From Anniella stebbinsi (taxonomy: Eukaryota; Chordata; Lepidosauria; Squamata; Anniellidae): DNA of 64,000 nt. The stretch covers positions 94,148,609 to 94,212,608 of the forward strand of contig JARDYH010000003.1 of assembly GCA_029215795.1 (NCBI GenBank). Reading direction: 5' to 3'. Below are positions 1-10,072 of this stretch, in pieces. How positions within the stretch are numbered: position 1 is the stretch's first letter; each line of letters begins with the position of its first letter. Below the pieces are notes generated by a model. That model was given only the letters and a program-made list of their open reading frames with translations. It was not told where the DNA came from and made no database searches. The translations under genes and the position numbers were made by a program.

Positions 1-1903
1 AATGATGGGTCGCTGCCCCCAAAGACCTTGCAATCTAAGGTTTGGCAATGGGAAGAGAAGAAAGAGATGGAAGTGACCATGATAACAAGAGAAGATGTGA
101 GAAAATGCAGTTGTGTTTACATAAGCTTTGGGTCTGTTCAAGTATTATACGAGTGGTTTGGGAACTGCTGGGGTTCAGCTACTTCCTGCACCAGTGGAAC
201 AATATTAGAAGCTCTGGTCTGTGTGGAGGAAGTCCACAGGGTGGTTCCTTCCCATGCTAGTGTGGCGGCCCTTCCAAAACTACATCAAAGGACTCCTTGT
301 GCGGTCTGGGGCTTCTGGCGTTACTCTGGTAGCATGGAAAGGGCCAAGGTGACCCTGATCCCATGGCTTGCTAGAGTCTTTGAAGAATGTGGGGCAAAGC
401 CTAGAGCAACCCGGGAAGTGAAGCTAGGGAGCTTATTAGTAGGCTGGCCACTTATGAGCATCAAAAAAGAAAAAAAGGAAATGCAGCACCAAAAAGCAGG
501 ACAAAAGAGGGCAGCAAGTTGAATAAATGTGCATATGCTAATTTATATATACACTAGCTGATATGCTCGGTGTTGCTCAGGTCCGTGAAAAATGTTTATA
601 ACACTTATTTGATAAATAATACATTTCTCTGCAACTTATTCATCTTTAGGTTTTGTTTTTTTTTTAGTTTGGTTGAGTTAGTAAATTGTCTTGTTAGAAT
701 AAATGGAAAATTGTGTTAATAAGAACTGGATTTTGAATTAGAGCTTCGTGATAAACCACATTTTTTGTTTTACCTGAAATGCCTACACCTCCCATCGTGC
801 TTTGGCCAGAGCAGCCGTCTGTAATCAGGACACACAAAACCTTTTCTACCAGCTAAAAAAGATGCAAACCTAAAAAATATGTTTTCAAAATATACCCAGC
901 ATTGTCCAGATATCCAAATAACATATAGTAGGGAAGTGGATCTCAGTGGACACGGGGAACTGTTGTATCCATGTGCTCTGAAGTTATTATTATGAAAAAG
1001 GAAAGCAGCCAGAACACAAACCAGTGCTAGGACTGTGAGTTAACTTTTAAACAAATTAAATTCATGTCTTTTTTTCCTCTCTGACCCTCATGACAATCCT
1101 GAAAGGCAAGGCAGTCCTAGGCCTGTGAGGTAATTTTAAAACAAATTAAATTAGTTTCTTCCCCCCCCCCCCACTCTTTCACCTTCAACGCATGGCCAGG
1201 GCCGCCTTGAAGCTGTCACCATGATTTTCCTTGTCCCTCACAGAAAACAAAAACTACAACTCCCGGTATGCCTTTTGCTGTGGTGCCCAACTTGCCCAAT
1301 GGGAGTCCTGCTGCTGAAGCTCATGGGAAGTGAAGTTTGGCTGAGCCAGTCCACACTACACTGAGGGAGCTGGCTGGCTGACTCAAGGGTAGCTTGGTCG
1401 TTGCCATCAGTGACAGGCCTAGAGCTGGGACCTCGTTCCCTTCTATTCTTGATGGTGCCTAGTAACCAAGGCAGCCAGCCCAGGCACTCCAAGACAGATA
1501 CAAGAATTACTGGATAAAATTTATGATTTTTATAACATATTTTGATAGTTTCTGAAGCAGTAAACTGGGTTAGACTATTTAGGAAGTGTGAAAGTGGGTA
1601 GAGAACTGAGTTCCAACTTTCACATTAGCATGGGTGGTGTGGATCAGGTCAGTTCATCTCGGAAGTCACAAAGATATATTTCCTCAAACTTCCCTAGTTA
1701 GAGCATTATTGATCCGTTCCTGGATCTGCCAAAACCTTTGCAGAGCAGACTCAAGGAACTTTATGGCAGTTGGGAAGAAGACAACACAGGGTGTAAATCA
1801 ACAGCTTTATATAAAACTGTTTCTTTCCTTTTCCCTTTCTTTTGAAAGAGAGAATGCACAAGTGCATTTTTGGTTCAGTCCACTTAAAACTAGTACTATA
1901 GAT
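1..1903. other. Anonymous sequence without a recognised gene
   Basis: No exon or known repeat was recognised with confidence. An open frame of 164 codons at 28-522 (+) has no recognisable domain and unremarkable composition, so it is not called a gene. An imperfect direct duplication is visible: the sequence at about 1025-1070 recurs at about 1116-1160, sharing an AACAAATTAAATT core about 92 bp apart. A poly-C run lies near 1162-1171. Around 1250-1270 the ACTACAACTCCC motif resembles one end of the palindromic MITEs seen at 5205 and 21287. Confidence 0.5.
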
Positions 1904-2933
1904 TAGGGTGACCAGATTTTGGAAACCAAAATCCAGGCCCAAAATGGCCGCCCAAAAGGCGCGTGCGGCGCCCACGAAATTGTGTTGGGATTTTAAGTCT
2001 CATCATCCCCAGCAACATGCCCAAACCGCTCCAGTTGGTGTTGGACTACAACCCCCATCGTCCTTGGGGATGATGGTATCTGGAGCCCTACACCATCTTT
2101 TAGAGCGGGGCATCAGGCTGCCCAAGGAGCAAAAAGCTTCCACCACAGCGCTCGCTCGCTCGCCCTCCTCCCTGTTCAAAACACACACACACACAAAGCG
2201 GCTACTCTTACTTGCGGAGTCGAGCGGCAGCTCCAAGCTGGCGTGAGAGTCCCCTGCACTGATTCTGACCAGGCTGCTTTTGCAGTTAAATCCAGGAGTG
2301 TTGTGGTGCAGGCCGATCCGGGCAGTTTCTAGGCCTGCGCAAGCCCCTTGCGGGCGACACCCACCTGAGCTCATGTCGCTCACTCAGGTGCTGCTGCTGT
2401 TCTGCGTCGCCTCGCAGGAGGAAGTGAGGGCGCCCAGCTCAGGTGTCCCGTCCCCCCCCAAACCAGCCCTGGAGCCTGCGTGCTTGGGGTGCCGCCGAGG
2501 AAACTTCCCCCTGGGCGGACCAGGCAGGCAGGCACCTCTCTTCAGCGTCCCTCCTCCAGCCCCTCCCTCAGGCAATCCGGGGCTTCTTCTAGGCCACCGC
2601 CACCGCACAGGCCTAGAAACTGCTCAGCTCGGCCTGGAGGAAGGGCTGGAAGTTGCGGCCTGCATGGTCATGCTGGCCTAGAAGAAGCCCTGGATTGCCC
2701 AGGGGAGGGGCTGGAGGAAGTGTGCCGAGGAGGGGCACCTGCCTGCCTGCCTGCCTGGCCCGTCCAGGGGGAAGTTTTCTCAGTGCCGCCCCAAGCATGC
2801 TGGCTCCAGGGCTGGTTTGGGGGGGACCGAGCCAACCATTACCCCTGAGGTTTGCCCCCGGGGCCCAGTCGGCCCGGATTACACCAGTTTTCCCGGTTAC
2901 GACCAGGAAACCCCGGGCGATCTGGTCACCCTA
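1904..2933. mobile_element. hAT-like non-autonomous DNA transposon, 1.03 kb foldback
   Basis: The ends are inverted copies of TAGGGTGACCAGAT. The flanking octamers match only imperfectly (5 of 8 when offset by one base), so the target duplication is weak. The interior is GC rich. It contains a large inverted pair, about 2455-2600 against about 2675-2830, that would fold into a hairpin, plus short AC and CTGC runs. No transposase frame is present; the open frames here are low-complexity by-products. It is assigned to hAT by its TAGGGTGACCA-type ends, which resemble those of the 22536 and 31294 elements, the first of which has an exact 8-bp duplication. Confidence 0.7.
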
Positions 2934-3014
2934 TGAGTAGATTCTTCACAAATTTGAATTTTTGCAAAACATTAGAGAATAAGAAATCATATTTTTGAAT
3001 TTTGATAAACATTT

Positions 3015-3192
3015 TCCAAAAGCAGTAAGCCTATGCACACCAGTTGCTGGGGAACATGGGGGGGAGGGTACTGTTGCACCCATGTCCTGCTTGCGTGTTC
3101 CTGGTCGACAGCTGGTTGGCCACAGTGTGAACTGTGTGCTGGACTAGATGGACCCTTGGTCTGATCAAGCATGGCACGTCCTATGTTCTTAT
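3015..3192 (+). repeat. SINE-like dispersed repeat
   Basis: About 175 bp matching three other copies in this window: 62268-62452 in the same orientation, and 56083-56245 and 56894-57062 inverted. Shared blocks are the CACCAGTTGCTGGGGAACAT segment, CATGTCCTGCTTG, and the end CTGGACTAGATGGACCCTTGG followed by TATGTTCTTA. The end resembles the tail of the tRNA-headed SINE at 60857, so it may be the body of that SINE without its head. Confidence 0.7.
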
Positions 3193-3287
3193 TTTGAAAT
3201 TTTATTTGGATAGTACTCTTATGGAAACATCAGCTTGGATCTGATAGTGTCCTATGTAGAAGGCAGTCTCTCCCTGTGCCCTGATTT

Positions 3288-3616
3288 TAGAGTGGCCATG
3301 TGTCTTCTTTTATAGAGGACTGTCCTCTGTTTTGAAGGTGTCCTCTGTTTGAATGGCTGTCCAGTCCAAGTCTGGTATAAAGATGAAGAAGTGATAGAAG
3401 GAGGATCTAGAGCTTGAAGCTCCCCATCATCAGCACCAAGACAGCGAACTGAGCGTGGTACACAGGTCACCGCCTTTCACACTCTGGTGAGACGTATTTC
3501 TATTTAAATCATAAGTATTCCTAAATTTGCCTCTATACATATAATCAGCTTATGCAAATATTATGCACATACAAATATGTGTCCCCTTTTTTGGCAATTC
3601 AAAGGTGGCTACCCTA
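3288..3616. mobile_element. hAT-like MITE, TGGCCA-end family (complete copy)
   Basis: A 329-bp element with inverted ends TAGAGTGGCCA and TGGCTACCCTA. Octamers CCTGATTT and CCTGATAT flank it, a 7 of 8 match and the duplication length typical of hAT. The left half has short repeats of GTCCTCTGTTT. Related copies are at 8441, at 8715-8932 plus 13117-13233, and an inverted fragment at 46756-46839. No protein is encoded. Confidence 0.75.
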
Positions 3617-5204
3617 CCTGATATTCAGGACCTCATTCCGGCCCCACCGGACCAATCTTTGCATCTACTAATACAGGGATTGATCAAGTCAGGGGGAAAG
3701 AAAATCAAATTAGGAAAAATTCTTGGCAACTTTCCCCTCAAATTTATTTTAGCTCTAGAGAAATCAAAAAACTTGAAAACGAAATGTAGCTGCAAACGTG
3801 TGTCACAGATACAATGAAACAAAACCCATCTTGGGTTCCAAGTTAAAGCTATGCCATTTTTTTTTAAGGGGTTGCATAGCAAAATAGATAAAGGAAAGAG
3901 ACATCTGTCATCCACTACAGCTGGGGACAGAGAGCCATCCATTGCATATCCATACATATTGCTTTGTATGCTTTAAGAGTTTAAGCCTGTCAAAACACTG
4001 AGACAGGAAACCAGAGAGAAACCTAGATAACACTTGGAACAGAATGCTTTGAGGCCCACTGCTCTTCTCCCCCCCCCAGGCATGTAGAAACAATGAGAGC
4101 AAAAAAATGTATCTATAAAAGGATTGCTCTGAGTTTGCATTAGCTACAAAAAGGTTATCTCCAGTATAGGAATGGTCTTTCCCCCCCCTTGTCAGTGTCT
4201 CATGAGACAGTGACCCAAGCAAACTACTAGGTTAAAAGAAAGGAAGAAAGAAAGAAAGAAAGAAAGAAAGGGAAATGGCTTTTATTTGGGGAGCCTTTGA
4301 ATAATGTAACAATATATCTTTCCTCTCACTTTTCAAAATGATTTTACCCTCAGGGAGAACAAATTACATGAAAGCATAGGTAGTCACTAGTCATTAACCA
4401 GAGAAATTGCTAATAATGTAGGGATAGGATCCAGCCAAAATGAGCAGGTTTTAAATCCTACTGATTTAAGTCAGTGGTCGGCAACTTGCAGCCCTTGGCC
4501 TAATTTCACCCCCCTGCATGTAATTAATTCAGATCTCTGGCAAAAGTGATCTGTCCCTCCCTGGCAGCCCACTTGGTGGGAAAGGAGAGGGGGTTGGTAA
4601 AAGAGAGCGGAAAGGAGATAAGAAAAAGAGAAAAGAGATAACCTACCCACTTTGGCTCTGTCCTTGCCCAGTGCTGGGTCTGGCCCAACTCACCACCACC
4701 CTGAGACCCCTTGCACCAGACCCATCAGGGAATGCAGCCCTCCATGGAACAAAGGCTGCCCGCACTTGATTTAAATGGAGGATATTTAAGGATCTGCTTA
4801 ACTCTCCAATTGAAATCAATAGGAATTTAAAGTGTTTATCTTTGGTTGGATAATACTCTATGATTAATCATCACAAACAATGAATCACATATTTTGATCC
4901 ACTCAAGACCAAACTAGACATTAGTGATCCATGACTGAAGCCCCCGATTTAACAGTTTTCTCTTTTCTTAAAAACTGAAGGGGGAAGGAGGATTGGATCA
5001 TGGCTGTGGTTCTGTGGGAGGATGCAGGGTGGTGATGGTTGTTAAGGCTTTCTTTTTGTGCCATTTTCCCCAATGGAAATCACCTTCCAAGCTGTTTTTA
5101 GCAATAGTGCAGACAAATGACAGGTAATCATTTTGAGCTAAATCTGGATTAATTTAGTCACATAAGTTTCCACTGAAATCAATGGGACTTACGTTAGACA
5201 GTTA
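3617..5204. other. Anonymous sequence with a GAAA microsatellite
   Basis: No gene recognised. A tetranucleotide run of GAAA type occupies 4234-4271. Around 4470-4780 the sequence has a CA/CT-rich stretch with no frame worth reporting. Near 5164-5195 there is a short AATCAATGGGACTTAC motif that recurs across the window as a small dispersed repeat. Confidence 0.5.
4234..4271. repeat. (GAAA)n microsatellite
   Basis: About eight tandem GAAA units with one imperfect unit at the left. Confidence 0.9.
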
Positions 5205-5337
5205 GGGTGAAATCCTATGCATGTTTAGACAGAAAAAAGCCCTACAATTCCCAACATGCCCCAGCCAGCATGGCTGGCTGGGGCATGCTAGGGGTTTTAG
5301 GATTTTCATCTGTCTAAACATGCATAGGATTGTGCCC
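5205..5337. mobile_element. Palindromic MITE, GGGTGCAATCC family
   Basis: A 133-bp near-perfect palindrome. The ends read GGGTGAAATCCTATGCATG and the inverse. The centre pairs CCCCAGCCAGCATGG with its complement through ATTCCC-type arms. Four relatives occur at 17071, 25098, 31636 and 34228. The best-preserved flanks (31636) show TTAA on both sides, suggesting a piggyBac-type origin; this copy has lost a clean duplication. Confidence 0.75.
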
Positions 5338-5597
5338 GTAGACACTTGTTGACTTAAGTTCGTGATCAAAGTTCTCACATTTATTTCAATAGGACCTAAA
5401 TTAACCCAACCTATTGCATCCATAGTTCCCCTTGTGAAGCAAAGAGGGATTTCAGAGAGAGAAGGGGCTGATTTTCACTGGGACCAGGGCATGAGAGGGA
5501 AAGGGTAATCCCCCATTCTGCAGCATCACAGCCCTGATTCAAGTCATGGACATTCAAGAGTGTTTCAGTAAGGGAGACAACACTGAGTAATCAGTAC

Positions 5598-5770
5598 ATA
5601 AGAAGCAGCCTTATAGTGAGTCACACCATTGGTCTGCCTAGCTTAGCATTCTTTGCACTGACTGGCAGTGGCTGTCTAGGGTTCGAGGCAGGAGACTTTC
5701 CCTGACCAAGCTGGAAATGCTGGGGATTGAACCTGGGAGCATTTGCATGCAAAAATGTGCTCTACCATGT
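5598..5770 (-). repeat. tRNA-headed SINE, antisense
   Basis: Read on the minus strand, the right part resembles the tRNA A box (GGTAGAGCA) and B box (GGTTCAATCCC, positions 5722-5737). The left part is the inverse of the tail GGCAGCCTTA. The same design occurs at 60857-61046 in better shape. Confidence 0.7.
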
Positions 5771-6186
5771 GCACACATGCCGCGTTTAAAGTATGTGCAA
5801 AGCATGTGTTCCATCGCTCTATGGCCCTAGGCGATTGGATCATAGATCTCCCATCTCATGCCTGGTTTGGCACTCAGAGAGCGGGTGCACTGCAGAGAAA
5901 TGGTTACAGAGCAAACAAGCTTCCAGAGCAACACCCCTGTCCCACCCCCTAAATCAAATTAAACAGTCCATTTAATGGAAATATCAAATCCAGGCATCAT
6001 TCTTCAAGCCAACACATCTTCCTTGGGGTTTGAGGAATATCAAGGAGAGTGAAAAAGGGAAAGTTAATCTCCTGAACACTTCAGCTGCTTGGAAAGTAGA
6101 ATGGTCAGATTTGTGAAGTTGAACTTTAGAAATCTTGAGTGGAGAGTTTCCCCCCAACAAATGCTCTTTTCTTAGAGATACTGGGC

Positions 6187-6341
6187 ATCATCACACGCGG
6201 GGTTTGAGGCTCACCCGCTGCAACTTTGATCCACTTTTTCAGTGCTGGACCCGCTGCTGTTCTGGCACCCTGAGCGAGTCCAGCGCTGAAAAAGTGGATC
6301 AAAGTCGCAACAGGTGTGTATCAAACCCCACGTGTGATGAC
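6187..6341. mobile_element. Palindromic MITE, GGCATCATCACACG family
   Basis: The left arm at about 6187-6250 and the right arm at about 6285-6341 are inverted copies, with TTTGATCCACTTTTTCAG against CTGAAAAAGTGGATCAAA, around a short centre. A half copy is at 46963-47085. The terminal GRGCATCATCA resembles the ends of the 355-bp element at 17616. Confidence 0.7.
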
Positions 6342-6992
6342 GGTTACTAGCTAGCTTGAAAAGAGGTTTTTTTAATGCAGCTTTTCCGGCATGGGCATGC
6401 AATTTTGCCTCCTTTCATCTCAGACCAAAAGAGCTTTCGGCTCCATGCAGGGTAGCTGCATTAAAGAAAACGGTGGGTTTATCTTTCTAGTTTAAACCCA
6501 GCATTGCATGGGAAGCAATGTTCCCTTTCCAGGTCACTAGAGGTCAGGGTCAGACTGGACTGTGGGCAAATCCAGATTGTTTGGCTTGACATGGATCAGG
6601 CAGAAAGCCCTTTTTCATTGATTATGTTCAGACAGAAGGCCAGCCTCTTACCACTATAGGAAGGTGTAGCAAATTGAGATGTGACATACTTCCTACCGAT
6701 CCCACAATTTAGATTAAATTCTCCCAAAGTCTTGGGAGAAGACCTAAGCCCTGTTCACATGATTATAAAGCATGTGTGTTGGGGGTTCTCCACACAACCT
6801 AGAATTCTGGATAATAAGTGTGAGAAGAGGGATGACAGAGGGGGTGGGGCTAGATGCCCCCCCTTCACATGTCTAAACAACATGCAGGAGCAAACACCTG
6901 AATAAGGCTTTTGTGAATGAAAGCAGCATTGCTCTTATGGGGTCCACAGGGCATCCATGCAGGAACACCCACGCGCTTGGTATTCTTGGAAT

Positions 6993-7309
6993 TAGGGATG
7001 TCTGAGAATTTTGTTACTGTTCACAAATCATGTGAACATGTACCGTTCACCATCACAAATGCAAATGTGTGAAGAAGTGGGGCTTTTGTGAAAAATGTTT
7101 GCCAGTTCCAGAATTTGTCTCTGTAGTTGAAAAATCTGTATTCCCCCCCATGGGCACTTTGAAATATGCATTTTTCATACACTTAAAAAAAATACGAACA
7201 GAAATATGCACATTTTCCCATTTGAATGTGCTGAAAAACAGGTTGAAAATAAAAAATGAGAAGGAGTCACAATGAGCTCTGAAGATAAGTGTTGGTTCTC
7301 CCATCCCTG
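6993..7309. mobile_element. Probable hAT-like MITE, TAGGGATGTCNGAGAA family
   Basis: The left end TAGGGATGTCTGAGAA and the right end TTCTCCCATCCCT are inverted relatives. No clear 8-bp duplication was found. The interior is AT rich with TGTGAA and TTTGTGAA motifs. Family resemblance to 24015-24404, which does have a near-perfect 8-bp duplication, supports the call. Confidence 0.55.
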
Positions 7310-7446
7310 TTAACTATTCATGCAGCTTGATGACTACAGAGCCTATGACGTAGTGTGAAATGCACCCATCCAACATGAGAGAAATGGGTAATATATGGAG
7401 AATGGTCACCAAATGGTCATGGGCCACTTCCAAAAGAGAAGATACT

Positions 7447-7682
7447 GGCTGAATTCGGACAACACGATAGTCAATGGTGGGGTAATAAACAATTTTACAG
7501 TTGTTCATCTAGGGGGTACTCCCTACACAACATAGTAATAAATAATCAACTGTGGAATGGATTAGGATCAGCGCTGAATTGACTATGGCAGCATTCGGAC
7601 GACATGATAGTCAATACAACTGACGATTATTCCCCCCCCCCCCGCCCCCACCAGTTGACTATTGTGTTGTCCGAATTCAGCC
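7447..7682. mobile_element. Harbinger-like MITE (220-bp subfamily), TSD ACT
   Basis: The ends are GGCTGAATTCGGACAACAC and its near-perfect inverse. The trinucleotide ACT flanks both sides (7444-7446 and 7683-7685). It is an inverted relative of 37792-38006 and 62013-62233, enlarged by a poly-C run. It holds no coding capacity. The 3-bp duplication suits the PIF/Harbinger superfamily; this assignment is by duplication length only. Confidence 0.8.
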
Positions 7683-8440
7683 ACTATTTCCCGGGGAAAC
7701 CGCTTGTCCTGGGTGGACTGCATCTTAGCAGGTTAGCGTTTCCTAGTTGTAGCAATCCATAACACTCCACTCGTAATAAAAAGAGTGTATCATTGCTTTG
7801 CTCAGTTGCGGTTGGGATGAAATGCAGCCAGGCCAGCGTCGATAACGAATTAAATCTACATGGGAAATATAAACTTTGATTCAACCATCTTGAAACAGAC
7901 CTTTGAGAAACTTAAGATAGTAAGTTGAATGATAGCAAAACAAATTGTGGTTTTGGAATGGATCAAAGAGATCATATCCTTTCACCACAGGCAGCCCTTC
8001 TCCAATTGCTTTGACACAGATAAGGATTATTGCAAACTCAGTAAAAAGGAGATATCTCAACCCCCTCCATCTTTACTGAAGACATTTTCACAGTCCAAAT
8101 TCAACACTTTTAGAAAAGATATTGGAAAGAGGAATGAATTGGATAATCCTTCCTGCTTTTTCATCCCAGCAAAATGGTGATTTATTAAGAAGGGCACAAT
8201 AGCCTTTGAACTGACCTTTGTTACAAGTAAAAATGGATGGTTCTGGGTTTTTTTTTGTTCTTTTCTGTACTATTTCCTTGATTTCCATAGTTTACAGACA
8301 TAATAGAAAGTGAAACAATAATTTGGGTAAGGATAGACTGAAGTAAAAGATGTGGTAGCAATATTGGGGCCTGATGCAAAGGAAGGAACATACTCCAGTA
8401 GCTTTTATAGTTCTGTAGAACAGGGGTAATTAGCAGGTGC
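7683..8440. other. Anonymous AT-rich sequence
   Basis: No gene or clear repeat recognised. The sequence appears to be low-copy DNA without long frames, ending at a duplicated GTAATT-containing flank that is seen again just before 8715. Confidence 0.4.
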
Positions 8441-8690
8441 TAAGGTGGCCACATGTCCTACTTCACAGAGGACAATCCTCTGTTTGAAGGGCTGTCTGCA
8501 GACAGTTGTCTGTGTGACAACACCCTGGAATTGCTTATCAGCAGTCTGAGCAGACAAACAGGTAACTTAGTCACACCTGTATGATGTATTGTATTTCTAT
8601 TTAAATTACAGTAATTCTTTTTAAATTGGTGACTATAGCATATGGAATTCTTATGCAAATCTGCCTCCTCTCTTTTGGTGGTCCATTTCC
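8441..8690. mobile_element. hAT-like MITE, TGGCCA-end family (left end, degraded right end)
   Basis: It begins TAAGGTGGCCACATGTCC and carries the family body with CAGAGGACAATCCTC and a TATTTCTATTTAAAT block. The expected right end is not visible. The short flank (GTAATTnGnA-GTGC) before this copy recurs before the next copy at 8715, suggesting a tandem duplication of copy plus flank. Confidence 0.6.
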
Positions 8691-8714
8691 ACTTTGGGGG
8701 TAATTTGTAAGTGC

Positions 8715-8932
8715 TAGGGTGGCCATGTGTCCTGTTTTTCAGAGGACAACCCTCTATTTAAGGGCTCCCAGAGGACTGTCTAATTTGAAGGCATCCACTA
8801 TTTAAATGGCTGTCCAGTCCAAGTCTGGTATAAAGATAAAGACCCATCATAAGTAAGAGCTGGGCCTTGAAGTTGCCCATTAGACTGAGCAAAAGACACA
8901 GGTCACCTTCCCACACTATGGTGAGATATATT
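8715..8932. mobile_element. Left half of a split hAT-like MITE
   Basis: It starts TAGGGTGGCCATGTGTCC and follows the 3288 copy until GGTGAGATATATT. There an L2 LINE begins. The missing right half resumes at 13117 with TTTCTATTTAAATT, which is the sequence that directly follows in the intact copy at 3288. Confidence 0.7.
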
Positions 8933-9162
8933 ATAATGGTCTGCGCCTGGAGGCTAATGGACTCCAATGGATTCCAGAGGGCTCTGGGGTGTTTTGCTGA
9001 TGGTATGGCTGGTGCTTCTGTTGACGTTGCTCTGTGAAATGCAGAGCTGACTTGGGTGGTTGACACGATCACACCCAAGCGCCCCTTCCCTCTGAGCAGA
9101 GCCTGGCCAGCTCCTGAGCTGAGGGCAATAAAGCAAGATGTCAGATGTCAAGTGTATCATAG

Positions 9163-9196
9163 ACAATTCACAAGGCCGGTAGGCCTTGTGAATTGT
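9163..9196. repeat. Perfect hairpin near the LTR 5' end
   Basis: Arms of 15 bp, ACAATTCACAAGGCC and its exact complement, around a 4-base GGTA loop. Confidence 0.85.
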
Positions 9197-9600
9197 GAGT
9201 TGAAAGATTGGGAGTTGTTGCGAGAAAGTCTGTGGCTGAATTCGGACGACACGTTTAACAACTGTGGGTTGTTGAAGCAACAACCCTTGCATTGTTAAAC
9301 GTGTTGTCTGAATGTAGCCACACAATGGAGCAACAACCCACAGTGGGCAAAGTAACAACATTCAACAACTGAGAGGAACAACTCACTTTGCGAGTTGGTT
9401 GTTGAATTGTCAATTGACAAACATGTCATCTGGAGCGGTGCGTTGTTGAAACAACGGTCGTGAGTTGTTGAGAACGAAAGATCAGAGAGTGGAGCGGCAA
9501 GAGAGGCAGAAAGCGGGCGGCCGCTCAAGTACTCTCACAACAGATCCCTGGCATTGCCACCATAGCAACCAGGATGCCCGCCTCCCCCACCAGGCAGCCG

Positions 9601-9740
9601 GCATGGAGCTCAACAAGGGCCAGCTCCTGCAAGCACTCACGCAGGGAGCCCAGTCAGTCACCCAAATGGAAAGGAAAGCACACCAGAAGGGCACTATGGC
9701 AAAGGGGGGGAGGGGGAGATGGAAGATGCAACAACCCTAG
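9601..9740 (+). pseudogene. Possible remnant frame inside the Harbinger-like element
   Basis: The frame runs upstream from 9465 without a stop and continues through the ATG at 9601. It reads an Arg/Gln/Lys-rich, possibly helical stretch (QLLQALTQGAQSVTQMERKA). Autonomous Harbinger elements encode a transposase and a Myb-like protein, and the charged tail could be a remnant of the latter. No SANT/Myb tryptophans are visible, so the assignment is weak. It may instead be captured host sequence. Confidence 0.2.
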
Positions 9741-10066
9741 GCGCGCAGGAACAAGGGGTAGCCCCCCCCACTCCAACAGGGAGCTCAGCAACCCACCCGA
9801 AGCAGACCCCCACCCCCTGTGAGTGTCGGCTGTGGGGTTCCATCTCTGGACTAGCATCCCTCCCTGGTATGCCGCCCCTCTCCTCCACATCCCCTTTGCA
9901 TGTTCCGTGTTTGGCTCCCTGGGAGTGTAGCCTCGGCCGTCCCCTCTTCACCGCAGTGCCTTCCAGCTGCCTCCTCCCTTCCCAGGGGCGACTGTCCTTT
10001 CTGTAGGCTGTGCCCTGGCTTATTGATGCCCATGTGCCTTACTGCCCATGTCTGAACTCCCTGCTG

Positions 10067-10072
10067 AATAAA
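10067..10072 (+). promoter_or_regulatory. Polyadenylation-signal match in a Harbinger-like element
   Basis: AATAAA followed about 30-45 bases later by a TTTCCTGTGTGTG stretch, the arrangement of a working poly(A) site. There is no evidence of transcription; chance occurrence is possible. Confidence 0.3.

Noticed and set aside
28..522. Open frame of 164 codons as a gene
   Set aside because: No domain, no supporting splice or promoter context, and an overlapping frame with equal claim; such lengths occur by chance in 64 kb of vertebrate DNA.
7621..7650. Poly-C run as a biological signal
   Set aside because: Many poly-C/poly-G runs occur in repeats here; likely slippage or assembly noise.
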